Positions 1-9,400 of a stretch of 14,157 nucleotides of DNA are shown here, piece after piece. The notes under the pieces are model-generated. The model did not search any database. It was not told the origin of the DNA and worked only from the letters and a program-made list of their open reading frames with translations. The DNA is from Gryganskiella cystojenkinii. Taxonomy: Eukaryota > Mortierellomycota > Mortierellomycetes > Mortierellales > Mortierellaceae. Location of the stretch: contig JAAAIG010000941.1 of the NCBI GenBank assembly GCA_015852425.1, forward strand, positions 1 to 14,157, in the 5' to 3' direction. The stretch's first letter is position 1. Each line of letters opens with the position of its first letter. The position numbers were made by a program, and so were the translations under genes.

Positions 1-106
1 CATCCACAGACAAGCGCCTCTCCTTTGGCCTTGAAAACTACTTTCAGGCACAAAGAACTAAACTTTTGAATTATTTAAGAACTATACACCCCAAATCTGA
101 ACACAT

Positions 107-279
107 CACGTGCCAAAAGACAATACGTCACGTGCTTCATTATTTCCCATGTGCGACTCATGGGCGCCGTTCAAAAAAAACACACTCCAAAATGGGGTTG
201 TCATGCGAGGAAGGACCTCTTGACCTCTCTCTCCTCCCTCCCCCTCCCTACTTCCTCAAATCAAGCAGTGTATATAGAA
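107..279 (+). promoter_or_regulatory. Promoter-like stretch: two E-boxes and a TATA box
   Basis: Two identical TCACGTGC motifs have CACGTG cores at 107-112 and 129-134, 22 bp apart, about two helical turns on the same face. TATATAGAA follows at 271-279, about 140 bp downstream, the usual order for a plus-strand fungal promoter. CACGTG is the core bound by bHLH regulators of the Cbf1/Pho4/SREBP type. I see no good plus-strand coding region after it: the first ATG (288) opens only about 19 codons. It could drive a non-coding RNA or a lost gene, or be chance. Confidence 0.35.
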
Positions 280-492
280 ACGACACGATGAACAAGCCCA
301 AAACCAAGCGTATTTCATCTTCGCTGCTGCTTTTAACCAACAACTAAAAATTCCTTTAACAATTTTCGTAGTTGACTAAAAAGTAGGTGCGGTTAATACG
401 TACTTGGGCGATTAGTTTGACAAAAAAATTAGTCTGCCAGGTTTAACTGACTCAAAACTTTTGGTGCGAGGGCTTTAACCTACTAAGAAAAT

Positions 493-618
493 TTAACCGA
501 CTTCAAACCCTGCTTTCGGTGCTGCATCGGGATTACATAGCATCCACATGACTGCTCCGACGGCAACGATGCCAAGCATCCACCATTCCGAGTCAGCGAC
601 AAAGTTGAGTGTCGACAT
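493..618 (-). CDS. Candidate small single-pass membrane protein, 41 aa
   Basis: This reading frame runs from an ATG at 618-616 to a TAA at 495-493. The protein starts MSTLNFVADSEWW and has one hydrophobic segment at about residues 12-28 (WWMLGIVAVGAVMWMLC). An acidic DSE precedes the helix, and the short tail (NPDAAPKAGFEVG) contains one lysine. Support for a real gene is the start context (GCC before ATG, with G at -3) and a pyrimidine-rich leader of about 65 nt (690-626 read on the minus strand), typical of well-expressed fungal genes. It resembles the small subunits of organelle or ER membrane complexes, but I do not recognise the family. It could also be a first exon, although no consensus donor is visible before the stop. 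The longer frame on the opposite strand (548-1024) has low-complexity, biased composition and is less likely to be coding. Confidence 0.45.
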   Translation of the reverse strand: MSTLNFVADSEWWMLGIVAVGAVMWMLCNPDAAPKAGFEVG

Positions 619-1142
619 GGCGCAAAGGAGTAGGTGGTGGAAGAGTCGAGAGATGAGAGGAAGAGGAGATAGAAAAAGTTGCGAACTTTATCTTTCTTAT
701 GCCTTACATCTTTGTTCACGCACACACCCGTCTTGCCATATCCTACAGCCCATTAAGACGGCTCTTAAGAAAATGGTTGTCCTTTCCAGGAACATAGCAG
801 ACATATCGAACCACTGCTTCGCAGACATTGATTTTTGTCCACCCTCGAAGACGAGCCTAATTGTTCATGCAATCCTCGAGCAAGTCTACCACTTCCCAGG
901 CGCAGAATCACGCATATCTATCCCATCAACAATAATGAGGAGCTGCATCAATGGAATGTCGACCTCCTTGGAGAATTGGGAGATGGCGAAATGTGAAACG
1001 AATCTGATGAAATGCGGACGGTGAACGTCAAGGCGAACTGGACAGAGGGTTTAGAAATGAGCGTCAGGAAACCAAGGAGTGAAATCCCTCACACGTTTCG
1101 TGAACCACACATCTGCGTTTCTCCCACCTCACCGTGGTCGTT

Positions 1143-1206
1143 TTTTTCTTTCTTTTACCATGCTCTCTTGTCACTCTCTCTTTCTTTTGCTTTGCCATGC
1201 TCTCTT
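1143..1206. repeat. Imperfect tandem duplication, ~37 bp period
   Basis: CCATGCTCTCTT occurs at 1158-1169 and again at 1195-1206. Each copy is preceded by a related TTTCTTT pyrimidine tract, so the two copies are offset by 37 bp. This looks like a local slippage duplication in a pyrimidine-rich stretch. Confidence 0.6.
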
Positions 1207-1349
1207 CGTTGAGTAACAGTCCGTGGAAATTGCAAAGGATGGAACCATCACAAAAAAACTGGGAAAACAGTTTGGAGATACGACTTGGGCTGTGATTTAA
1301 AATTGCATACCCAACAATTACTTGGTCGAGGTTCTACAGAAAAAAGACT

Positions 1350-1380
1350 CGACTAACGACTAAACGACTAAACGCCTAAA
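1350..1380. repeat. CGACTAAA short tandem array
   Basis: Four consecutive near-identical 7-8 bp units are visible: CGACTAA, CGACTAAA, CGACTAAA and CGCCTAAA. A related perfect inverted pair, GACTAA-GTT-TTAGTC, lies at 1615-1629. The role is unknown. It may be the worn end of a small inverted-repeat element, or simple slippage. Confidence 0.6.
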
Positions 1381-1860
1381 GCCCTGCAGGTTGCAATGAT
1401 GGTACCCATAAAGAGCTGCATCCATCCTGAAGTTAGAGCACAGGTGGGTGAAATCTGGCCTCAGTCGAAGTTGGTCTTTGAGACAAGCATATGACTGCTG
1501 GTAGGAGTAACCAGGTAACTCTTGTATTAAAGAAGTTAGATTGCCAAAGAAAACTTTGAACAATCGCACCCGTTTAATCGTAACTGTCGTCGTTGTTGGA
1601 TGTCTGCATGTTTCGACTAAGTTTTAGTCAGTTGCTTTAGTGAAGAACTTCGATCACAGACGCTCCCTTAAATCTTTTTTGTCCCTGCCCTTGAGTTTTT
1701 TTGTTCTTCTACTAGTGATTGTCCGAGGCTTAAAAGCCACGGGTAGAGCTGCTTTACGGAAAAGAAACAAAAAAATGCTATGTACAGTACAGTACAGCAT
1801 CGCAGTACAATACACAGGTGGTAGCACAAGAAATCCTTATCCCCCGTCTTTTCACTAGCT

Positions 1861-2457
1861 GCTTTGCCTTTCTTTGATTCATGCGCTTTTTTCATCGTTA
1901 ATCGTGAGCACAGTTATTAGACCTTTTCGCCATTTTGTAAGTTGTTCCCGCTCACACCTTTCAATTATTCGCTCCCACGCCCTCCCCAACAGGATACCTG
2001 TCATCCCACCATTCTGCGAAAGCCTCGGTCGTTGTCACCTCGCTCTTTCGCCACCGTCGTCACCCACGAACTTTCCTCTGCAGCTTTTGCCTTTTCATTA
2101 TTTTTACTTCCTTCACTCTTTGCCTGCCACCGTTTCTGCGCCCTTTCGATCGTCACCTCCACACACACCATCCTCACAAACCTCATCTCCCACCGTTTCC
2201 ACGCCTCCCACGCGTCGTTTACTTTCGTCATCACATGCACACCATCGCTCTTCTTATCATCATTCGCCCCATCATCATACACACCACACGCTGTCCCCCT
2301 CCCCAGTGAACGCCCATTATTGATCCTTTCGTCGGCGTTTTGTATTGCATTACTCTCTTCCTGCCACCACTCTTTTCCTTCATCGCTGTCTTTCTTTATT
2401 GCAGCTGTTTCTTCTACGTCATACTTTCAATAGACCTCACACACCCAGTCAAAGACT
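1861..2457 (+). promoter_or_regulatory. Pyrimidine-rich 5' leader of the F-box/LRR gene, with probable UTR intron 1937-1992
   Basis: The plus strand is strongly C/T-rich for about 600 nt up to the ATG at 2458, as in long fungal leaders. A consensus donor GTAAGT starts at 1937 and a CAACAG acceptor ends at 1992, giving a 56-nt candidate 5' UTR intron. A further acceptor-like TTATTGCAG ends near 2403, but a strong partner donor is not clear. Long open frames here (1874-2433 on plus, 2001-2282 on minus) reflect the skewed composition. No TATA box is convincing. Confidence 0.4.
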
Positions 2458-3981
2458 ATGAACCTTCCTGAGATCTCCATCCTGGTCGGCAGGCTCCTCG
2501 ACGGTCGGACGCTGGCATCTTGTGTGCGAGTCTGCAAGAATTGGCACGAAACGTTCATTCCGCTCCTCTACCAGACATATAATTCTTGTGAATTCGAAGA
2601 GATATCATCCCCTTGGTCTCTTTTTGAGTTTGGAGCAGTTGGGACTGAATACAACGACAAAGAAGTATACGTCGAGGATGCCCGAAAGGTTCCTTCAGAC
2701 ATAGCTCTGCAGCGGTATGGATGTAACATCAAGGAGCTGTATGTAAACCTGCCCTGTTCAGCCGCCGCCACTCTCGCTGTCACAACTGGCCATATCATGA
2801 AGCTCCGCATTGTCGGCCTTGTCGATTTCGATCAATTCACCCTCCAAAACCAACCAGAACTCCAACTCCTCGTGACTAACAACCCTGGGATTGAGCGGCT
2901 CGAACTTCGGCGATTCACCGGTCCTTGGGGCTCCAAATGCATAAGACAGTTGTCTCAAAAGTGTTTACAACTGAAGGAAGTGTCAGTGGAGGAATCTACC
3001 TTTGATCTTTCAGATCTCGTCTCTTTTCAAGAATGCTTGAAACTTTCCACGATCCAGATCATCGACTCTGCCGTCTTTGTGCCTGAGGAATCGTCGATTC
3101 GAATACCAACTCTGCCCAGCCTCAAGACCCTGGAGCTTAAGATGAATGAAGGGCTGGGGACCTCGATTGCGCTTGAGATGGCTGCACACTGGCCACAACT
3201 TGAGAGCCTGAGTCTAATTAGTCCCTCCGAGTATAACTCACCGCGGTTCCAAACCTATCCGCAACTCTCAAGACTTCACCTCATGTACCTGACACTGGAA
3301 GACCTTGATTTGGTGCATTTGCTGAGCAGGTGCCCTCGGCTCTCAGACCTCACCTTGTATGATCAGCCTCTTAGGAAGGAAGTCTTTGCCGCCTTAACTG
3401 GTCTGACAGGAACTCTAACGTCTCTTGCACTCTATGAAGCGTATGATGAAGATTATACAGAACCTGACACTTGGAGACAGCGACAACTGCTCTGTTTCCT
3501 GCCGAATCTCATAAATTTCGCTTGTTCGACTTTCGATGTCGATGAAGCTTTTTCTTGCGCTGTCGGGGACGAAACTCTGCCTGAAAGAGGGGACGAGAAC
3601 GAGGTTGTAACGAACCCGCGTTTGTCTGCACAGGAGAGTACTCTCACACAGGCTCATTGGGCATGTACAAACCTTCAAACGCTTCGAACCTTTCAACTGG
3701 ACTTGTCGTCCAATCCTGACAAAAACAAGGCGGCCAAGGATCAACTAAGCGCTCTACATGACCTGGAGTATTTCTACGCGAAACAGTCTTACCGCAAGTT
3801 GCCAAGATTCAGATGTACATTTCGTGATATAATGGAGTCCGGACCTGATAAGTATGGGAGTGAACATCTCGATAGGTGTGATCTGGTCCAAGATCCAGAG
3901 TTGCAGTGGATAGTGAAGGCATGGCCCAGGATACAGTATTACGCAGGGCCACGCCAATTCGGAACAGACCCATATGCTTAA
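2458..3981 (+). CDS. F-box/leucine-rich repeat protein, 507 aa
   Basis: This is an intact, intronless frame. The N-terminus is a short F-box-like helix set (MNLPEISILVGRLL, then LASCVRVCKNWHETFIPLLY at residues ~1-40). About 350 residues of irregular leucine-rich repeats follow, for example LRIVGLVDF, IERLELRRF, LKEVSVEES, LKTLELKMN, LESLSLISP, LSRLHLMYL and LSDLTLYDQ. The tail (~410-507) is charged and Trp/Tyr-containing. F-box proteins of this type usually act as substrate receptors of SCF (Skp1-cullin-F-box) ubiquitin ligases, with the LRR solenoid choosing the substrate; such genes are abundant and diverse in Mortierella-type genomes. The ATG follows AAAGACT after a pyrimidine-rich leader and sits right at the F-box, so it is the likely start. 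There is no link to its neighbours, and the substrate cannot be predicted. Confidence 0.8.
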   Translation: MNLPEISILVGRLLDGRTLASCVRVCKNWHETFIPLLYQTYNSCEFEEISSPWSLFEFGAVGTEYNDKEVYVEDARKVPSDIALQRYGCNIKELYVNLPCSAAATLAVTTGHIMKLRIVGLVDFDQFTLQNQPELQLLVTNNPGIERLELRRFTGPWGSKCIRQLSQKCLQLKEVSVEESTFDLSDLVSFQECLKLSTIQIIDSAVFVPEESSIRIPTLPSLKTLELKMNEGLGTSIALEMAAHWPQLESLSLISPSEYNSPRFQTYPQLSRLHLMYLTLEDLDLVHLLSRCPRLSDLTLYDQPLRKEVFAALTGLTGTLTSLALYEAYDEDYTEPDTWRQRQLLCFLPNLINFACSTFDVDEAFSCAVGDETLPERGDENEVVTNPRLSAQESTLTQAHWACTNLQTLRTFQLDLSSNPDKNKAAKDQLSALHDLEYFYAKQSYRKLPRFRCTFRDIMESGPDKYGSEHLDRCDLVQDPELQWIVKAWPRIQYYAGPRQFGTDPYA

Positions 3982-4344
3982 CAGTCAGTCATTTTTTCCC
4001 TCGATAGCTTCAACGAACAAATCACTCCAGTTAACTATTCCACAGTCCCTGTCACTTCACCCTGTTAAAAGCTGTCGTAGTTCAGACCCTTTAATGCGTT
4101 TCACCGTTATATTCTTGTTGCTGCTCGCCACCCTTTCGGGTTCTTTATCCGTCTTTGTTCCTTTCTACATCCACAGATATTGACCAGAGCGAGTACGCCA
4201 ACAGCCTGTGTTTCATTTTATTAGGACGATGGTAGATAATAACACACCCTTACGTCGACTCTGTCGAGCCCCTCCCTCCTGCAACATTGGACGTTGGTCT
4301 CCTGACGGTGCATAAATGGCACAAACTGAAGAGAAAGTCACTTT
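3982..4344. other. 3' flank of the F-box gene, no gene seen
   Basis: This is A/T- and C/T-rich flank with a possible 3' UTR and stretches such as TTTTATTAGG near 4216. Short frames are present but none is protein-like. The left end of the decayed transposon probably lies here, but I could not find its terminal inverted repeat. Confidence 0.4.
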
Positions 4345-5179
4345 AGGGTCAGTGGAACATGCGACAGATGCGACAACAACTCGTTGGTCCAGAGAATTGT
4401 CAAAACGGTGATTCTTGCACAAGAGAGCGAAATGTTCAGTCTAGTACAGAGCTGCAGGTGTTGAGAGAGACGTCGAGTCGACTGGGGATGATGTTTGGGG
4501 AAGTGTTGGTCTCCTGCGAGAATACCGAGGTGTTGTTCTTGCAGAAAATGACGAAACTTCTGTACAGAGTCCGCACGTTCAATGTACCGATCCGGATCGG
4601 GCGCTTTTTGGAACTCATTTATGATCAGATCGCTGGAGGGATTGTTGGGACAGCTCAGTAATCGCGAACACATGCGTTTCAAGGAGCATCAGATCAAGAA
4701 AACGAAACAACATGGTGGAGGAAAACTAATGCTGTGGGGTTGCAGGACCTACCACGGCGTTGGTGATGTCGCCTGGGTCACAGGGAAGATTAAAATCGGT
4801 AGACTACCTCGACGTGCTCAGAGATTATGGCCATGAATCCTACAAATGGCTCGCCATGGATCCAGAAACCTTCATCTTCCAACAGGTCAATTCCAGTGTG
4901 GCACACCGCGCACATAATCAATGACTTTTTCGAAGAGTACAACATCACTCTTCTCGACTGGCCACCATGTTCCCCAGACCTCGACCGTATCGAGAACCTT
5001 TGGTCGTATTTGAAACGCGAGCTCCAGGCACCGGAAGACCTGGATGAGCTGTGAGAATGAGTGCAGGGCATCTAGAACAAAATTCCTATCGACTACATTC
5101 AAAAATTGTACGAGAGTACGCCAAGCGCATGGTCGAGGTGGTCCGTAGCCGAGGAGGATATTAATATACCAAGTATTAA
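4345..5179 (+). pseudogene. Decayed Tc1/mariner (IS630-superfamily) DDE transposase
   Basis: Pieces of a Tc1-type transposase appear in order on the plus strand but in different frames. They are VKT/TRERN-like N-terminal sequence (~4390-4450); TDPDRALFG near 4586, matching the first-aspartate block (usually SDES...FG); KQHGGGKLMLWGC and GVGDVAWVTGKI (~4700-4790); MDPETFIFQQ (~4850-4880); HTAHIINDFFEEYNITLLDWPP and SPDLDRIENLW (~4900-5005); and IPIDYIQKLYES, then RSRGGY-stop-YTKY ending at 5179. The last pieces match the family's conserved C-terminus. There are several frameshifts and internal stops. The second catalytic aspartate is lost (FQQVN where FQQDN is usual), and part of the region before the first aspartate block seems deleted. 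About 280 codons remain of a typical ~340. The element cannot be active. Confidence 0.85.
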
Positions 5180-5484
5180 AAAGAAAAGGTTAATGCATGC
5201 TGATTCCTCGGTGATCGAAAAAGGACAAAAACATTTAATGCGAGGGAATTCATTCAAGTGACGGTGCGCGTGTGGATGAATATGGATTGGGAAAATTGGT
5301 CCGTGGGAATTGTTGCGGGAGTGAAGGAGAGTGCAGAAGTGAAGTTTCGTGGTGATTGGAATTGAAATGGAAGAGATGTAAATTAATGCAAAAAAAAAGA
5401 ATCATTGGACGTTTAGTCCAGTAGCTCGTAAAAGTTTTCTCCGAAAAATCAGTGCCTCTGAAGCGAGCAGCAACCAGAAAAGGT
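5180..5484. other. Intergenic stretch, no gene seen
   Basis: This sequence is A/G-rich on the plus strand. It has a poly-A run near 5391-5399 and a small hairpin (TGGAC-GTTTA-GTCCA near 5406-5420). The minus strand is pyrimidine-rich, like a leader, but opens no convincing gene. Part of it may be the 3' end of the decayed Tc1 element. Confidence 0.35.
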
Positions 5485-5637
5485 GGACTCAACGAGGGTC
5501 TGGGTCAAGATGGTCGTCTGAAAAATTTGTTTGTGCAACCACAAGGCTTGACCAAACCTCATCTGTGGTCCATGTAAAACCACTACGACCATCTCTGCCA
5601 CTAAATCAATATTTTGACCCAGACCCTAGTTGAGTCC
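5485..5637. mobile_element. 153-bp foldback / MITE-like element with 27-bp terminal inverted repeats
   Basis: The left arm 5485-5511 (starts GGACTCAACGAGGGTC) and the right arm 5611-5637 (ends CTAGTTGAGTCC) are inverted copies matching at 25 of 27 positions. Inside, AGATGGTCGT (5508-5517) and its complement ACGACCATCT (5585-5594) form a second perfect 10-bp pair. No coding capacity is present. The 10-mer CAACCAGAAA occurs at 5471-5480 and 5682-5691 on either side, but it does not abut the arms, so it is not a clean target-site duplication. The element resembles a non-autonomous MITE or foldback element; the superfamily is not identifiable. Part of the hairpin could be transcribed in the leader of the next gene. 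Confidence 0.65.
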
Positions 5638-6424
5638 GAGAAGTCTTTGGTTTAAGTCACGCGGGGGTCTGGATGCGAGACCAACCAGAAAGATAGAAAG
5701 ATGGAGGCAGGATGCTTGTGAGGAATCAACATCGCTATTAACGCTTGGCTGTCACAAGCTAGCTACCCATGGAAGAATGAGGTGGGGGGGGAGACACCCA
5801 TTTTGTCCTTCTGCACAGTCCCTTGAAATTTTCTTTGTGCAATATTACACCTGCATACACCTGCCCACACAAAATGGCAAAGTAAACAGAGCCCAATCTG
5901 CAACATGTCCAGGCAGCATTTTTATTTTTTACACTTTTTCTTCCAACACAAACTCACAATTCTCCTCTCTGTCCTCCGCTGTCGTAACACTCCTCCCTGT
6001 CTTTGGTGAGTACAGCATGTCCGAAAGTTGTTATAAAACAGCCGTGCGTTTGTTCAGATGACTCATTCTGCCAATTTTCTCTTTTACAAACAGACCACTC
6101 CTCCCTTTCACCAACCCACTACACTCTCTCCACCGTCCTCTGTCCAGAAAGAGGATAAAAAGGTAATAAGATATTGAGATTGAAGACCAAAGTGAACTTT
6201 TCTCTTTTTTTGTGATGCATGTCCATAGCCATCGGTATTGCAGCTGACAAGTGATCATCTTTCGCCTCTGATAGTCCTTTCCCCCCTGATTGACATTCCA
6301 TCGAGGAGCAACCGATAGTCACTGTGCTCGTGTCTTTCTTGCTCCATCTACACCCTGCTTGGCAGCTGCAATTTTATATTTAGTGTTCCTCTGCTCCTCA
6401 TATATCCGTCTCAGGGAGCAGAAA
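5638..6424 (+). promoter_or_regulatory. Promoter and leader region of the giant NACHT gene
   Basis: The stretch 5925-6125 is C/T-rich. A candidate 5' UTR intron runs from a consensus donor GTGAGT at 6006 to ACAAACAG ending at 6093 (88 nt, with a TGACTC branch-like site near 6058). A weaker one runs from GTAATA at 6163 to ATTGCAG at 6243. Alternatively TATAAAA (6032-6038) is a TATA box and transcription starts below it; the two readings exclude each other. The reading frame is open from 6290, but the first ATG in it is at 6425, so the upstream hydrophobic stretch is probably untranslated. Confidence 0.4.
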
Positions 6425-9400
6425 ATGGTCGAACATTCAAAAGAAAAAGCCCCTTCGCGAACCGGGACTAACGAAGACATTCCACAAGAGCGACATCGGT
6501 TGTCTGAGCTCTTAAAGTTTGCCAAGAAGGCCGTCCGCCCGTCTGGCAAGAAAGGCGATCTGATCAATGGTGTCGCCGCAATTGAAGCTGTACATTCAAG
6601 GATATTTGATCGCCTTGGCAACTTCCACCCAGATAAGCCTATTCTGGAAGGTGGCGACGTGAAGAGTGGTCAAGATGTCACGGATGACATTTTCAGCGGG
6701 GAAGTCATCCAGGTTCTTGAGAGAGACTTCAATCCAAATCCGTCCGCCTTAACTCGACAGATCACATCCACATCATCAGCATCCCAGGAGGAAACCAAGA
6801 CTCTTGTTGAAACCGCATCTTTATATAGTCCCTCCATGCTCGCTACCACAACCACCATAGGCGTCTCTTCCACCCTACACACTCCGATCAAGCAACAAGC
6901 CCTCAAGGACACTTTTCTCAACAATATTGGCCCGCCTTTTTTCTACAGCCCCTTACCTGGTCCAAACAAACGATTCCACTCAACCCGTCAGCTTGCATTT
7001 GGTCGTCATCTACTTTTAACCAAGAAGTTGCCTATGAAATCACTTTCATCGGGTTTACAAGCTACTGATGAGGATGACTGGCTGGTTGCATGTCTTGAGG
7101 AAACCGACCGAGCATGGACAAGAGCCATCATGAAGGATGAAGTAGAGCAAGATCGTCTTCGCTGGCTCACCAGTCAGGTGATCTGCCAGTTTCTCAAGTC
7201 CAATCATAAGGATACCTTGTCGATCGCCGAGGTCATTCTCTTGGGCTCTGTTCTACACCGACAGGACTTCCGTCACGTTTTATCTTCCCTTATCCAACAA
7301 CTTGAACAAGAACCACTGTTCAATCCTGAGCTCTTGAAAGGGATCATGTACTTCTTACAATCGGCTTCACCAGGCCACCTCATTGATGATGATCTGGTCA
7401 GGATCCTGCGAGTTCTCCGAAAGCGTCTGGAGGAGACCCATATGAAATTCGACGACAACAAGAAGTCAGGTTCGGCGCATGTTTATCTGCTGATGGTAGC
7501 AGCCGCTCGAGTCGTTGACGTGATGGTGGAAGGCAATGTCCATGGTCTGAACCGCATAGAGGACCATAGACCGCTCTTAGACCTTCTCGCTGGGCTGAGG
7601 GATAGTCCTGACCTTTACCTCAACTACCAGGCTACGTATGTATGGCAGGCCTTGCAGTATGTAGGAGACGATGAATCTCCATTACATATGACTCTCAGAA
7701 TTGGCGGCGGACTGGTCAAGGCAGGATTAGGTGTAGCAAGTGCATTCAGCCTAGACATCGGAGGTCTCTTCAATGGACTCCGTGAACTTGGAGATGCGGC
7801 TGGCCAGATTCTATGTGCCACCAACACGGTGGTTGACAGTTTCAATCTTGCAAGGGACGCTGGAGAAGGGATCATGGACAGTCTCCGGAAAGGATTTCGA
7901 AATGGAGAGAAGCGAGCCTGGTATCCTGCTCTCCAAGCTGCTCGTGTGTTTATTCGCGAGGGTCGAGTTGCTGAGTTCAAGCGTCTTGTTTATGATGCTC
8001 CTTGCAGTCGTGAAATAGAGTTCCAATGGGGTATCTGTCAACTGCTTGGAGAGATGGCCCTGGATCTGATTTGGACCATCGAGACACGTCAGCAGGCCAT
8101 TTACGTTCTTGAGGATCTGTACAGTTTCGATACCGGATGGACTAAGGACTCTACCATCAGAATCGCGATCTCTGGCATACTTCTCTACATTCATCAAAAT
8201 GCAGAGAAATCTCTGTCAATCTCTGTCAACAATGCATTGTCCGCGAGCTGGAAACAGGATGCCGGAGATAAAGGCATCGAACCATATCCATTGATCACTC
8301 GTTTATCAACTCCCGAATTATCTCCTCTACTGGCCCAAGCTCTCATGGTGCCTTCTTCGGAATACAAGTTGCATCGAATGATAGCCCAACAACTCGAAGC
8401 GCTTCTGCAGCCGTTTTATATCCCTCCACAGGCCAAAGCCAGTCTCGGAGCACCTGCAGACGAATGCTTTCCATTGCTGGACAAGGTCTTGGAGTTTCTG
8501 GCAAGCGATCGACAGGTATTCTTGGTTCTGGGAGACTCTGGATCAGGAAAGTCGGCCTTCATCAAACACGTGAGCACTGTTCTTATGAAAGAGTACCGCC
8601 AGGGCGGGACAATACCTCTCTTTATCCGTCTACCAGATATCAACAACCCAAGCACAGGGCTAGTGTCAGAGCATCTCCAGGCACTTGGCTTTACAGAGGA
8701 AGACATTCAGGTATTGAAGGAGGATCGACAATTTGTGATTATCTGTGACTCTTATGACGAGAGTCAACTGTCCATCAACCTTCACACTACCAACATGTTA
8801 AACCGCCGAAATCAATGGAACACAAAGATGGTCGTCAGTTGCAGGAGTACCCACGCCCGTCCCGGCTATCTGGACCGCTTTCAGCCTCAGTCTCTCGATC
8901 GATATGGTCCGTCAACTTCTCATCTCTTTCAAGAAGCTGTCATTGTCCCATTTTCGAGCAACCAGGTCAAGGACTATGTTGATCATTTTGTACAGCACAA
9001 AGAGATCGACACAGCACTCTCAATTCCTGTGGTCTGGAGTGCCTCTGAATATATGGACAAGTTGACAGGGATTCCGAACCTTTTGCCACTGGTGACCAAC
9101 CCGTTTCTTTTGAAATTGGCGCTAAAGTTGTTACCAGTCGTTTTCAAGGATGAAAAAACTGATCCATCAACCATCATCTTGACGCGGCCGAAATTATTTG
9201 GGATGTTCATTGAAGAATGGCTGGAGAACAACCGGAAACGGCTCATATCTATGAAGCTCAGCACCGAGGCAAGGACAAAACTGGACGAGTTGATAGAGGC
9301 AGACTTTAAAACCATCGCGATCGATTTTTTACAGGACTTGGCTAAAGACATCTACAAGGAACAGGCCGGGCATGCAGTTGTCAAGTATATCCACAGGGTC

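Larger units (their letters stand above)
691..1860. other. Gene-poor intergenic stretch with short repeats
   Basis: I see no intact gene here. On the minus strand between about 1040 and 760 one frame reads as protein-like (contains IPLMQLLIIVDGIDMRDS and later LVFEGGQKSMSAKQWFDM), but it is broken by TAG and TGA codons near 890-860. It may be a coding relic or chance. The rest holds a pyrimidine-rich partial duplication (about 1143-1206), a CGACTAAA array, a GACTAA/TTAGTC hairpin (1615-1629) and a short GTACA-type run near 1780-1815. No tRNA or rRNA is visible. Confidence 0.4.

Noticed and set aside
548..1024. Plus-strand frame of 158 codons
   Set aside because: It has no recognisable domain and no leader. 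It overlaps the small minus-strand gene, and both strands look open by chance over part of it.
1874..2433. Overlapping plus-strand frames rich in Ser, Pro, His and Phe
   Set aside because: They come from the C/T-rich leader of the F-box gene. The composition alone explains the absence of stops.
4338..4682. Minus-strand frames over the transposase relic
   Set aside because: Transposase motifs lie in order on the plus strand; the minus frames are shadows.
6290..6424. 45-codon upstream extension of the NACHT frame with a hydrophobic stretch
   Set aside because: It begins with TTG, not ATG. The first in-frame ATG is 6425, so a signal anchor is not supported unless an upstream coding exon splices in.
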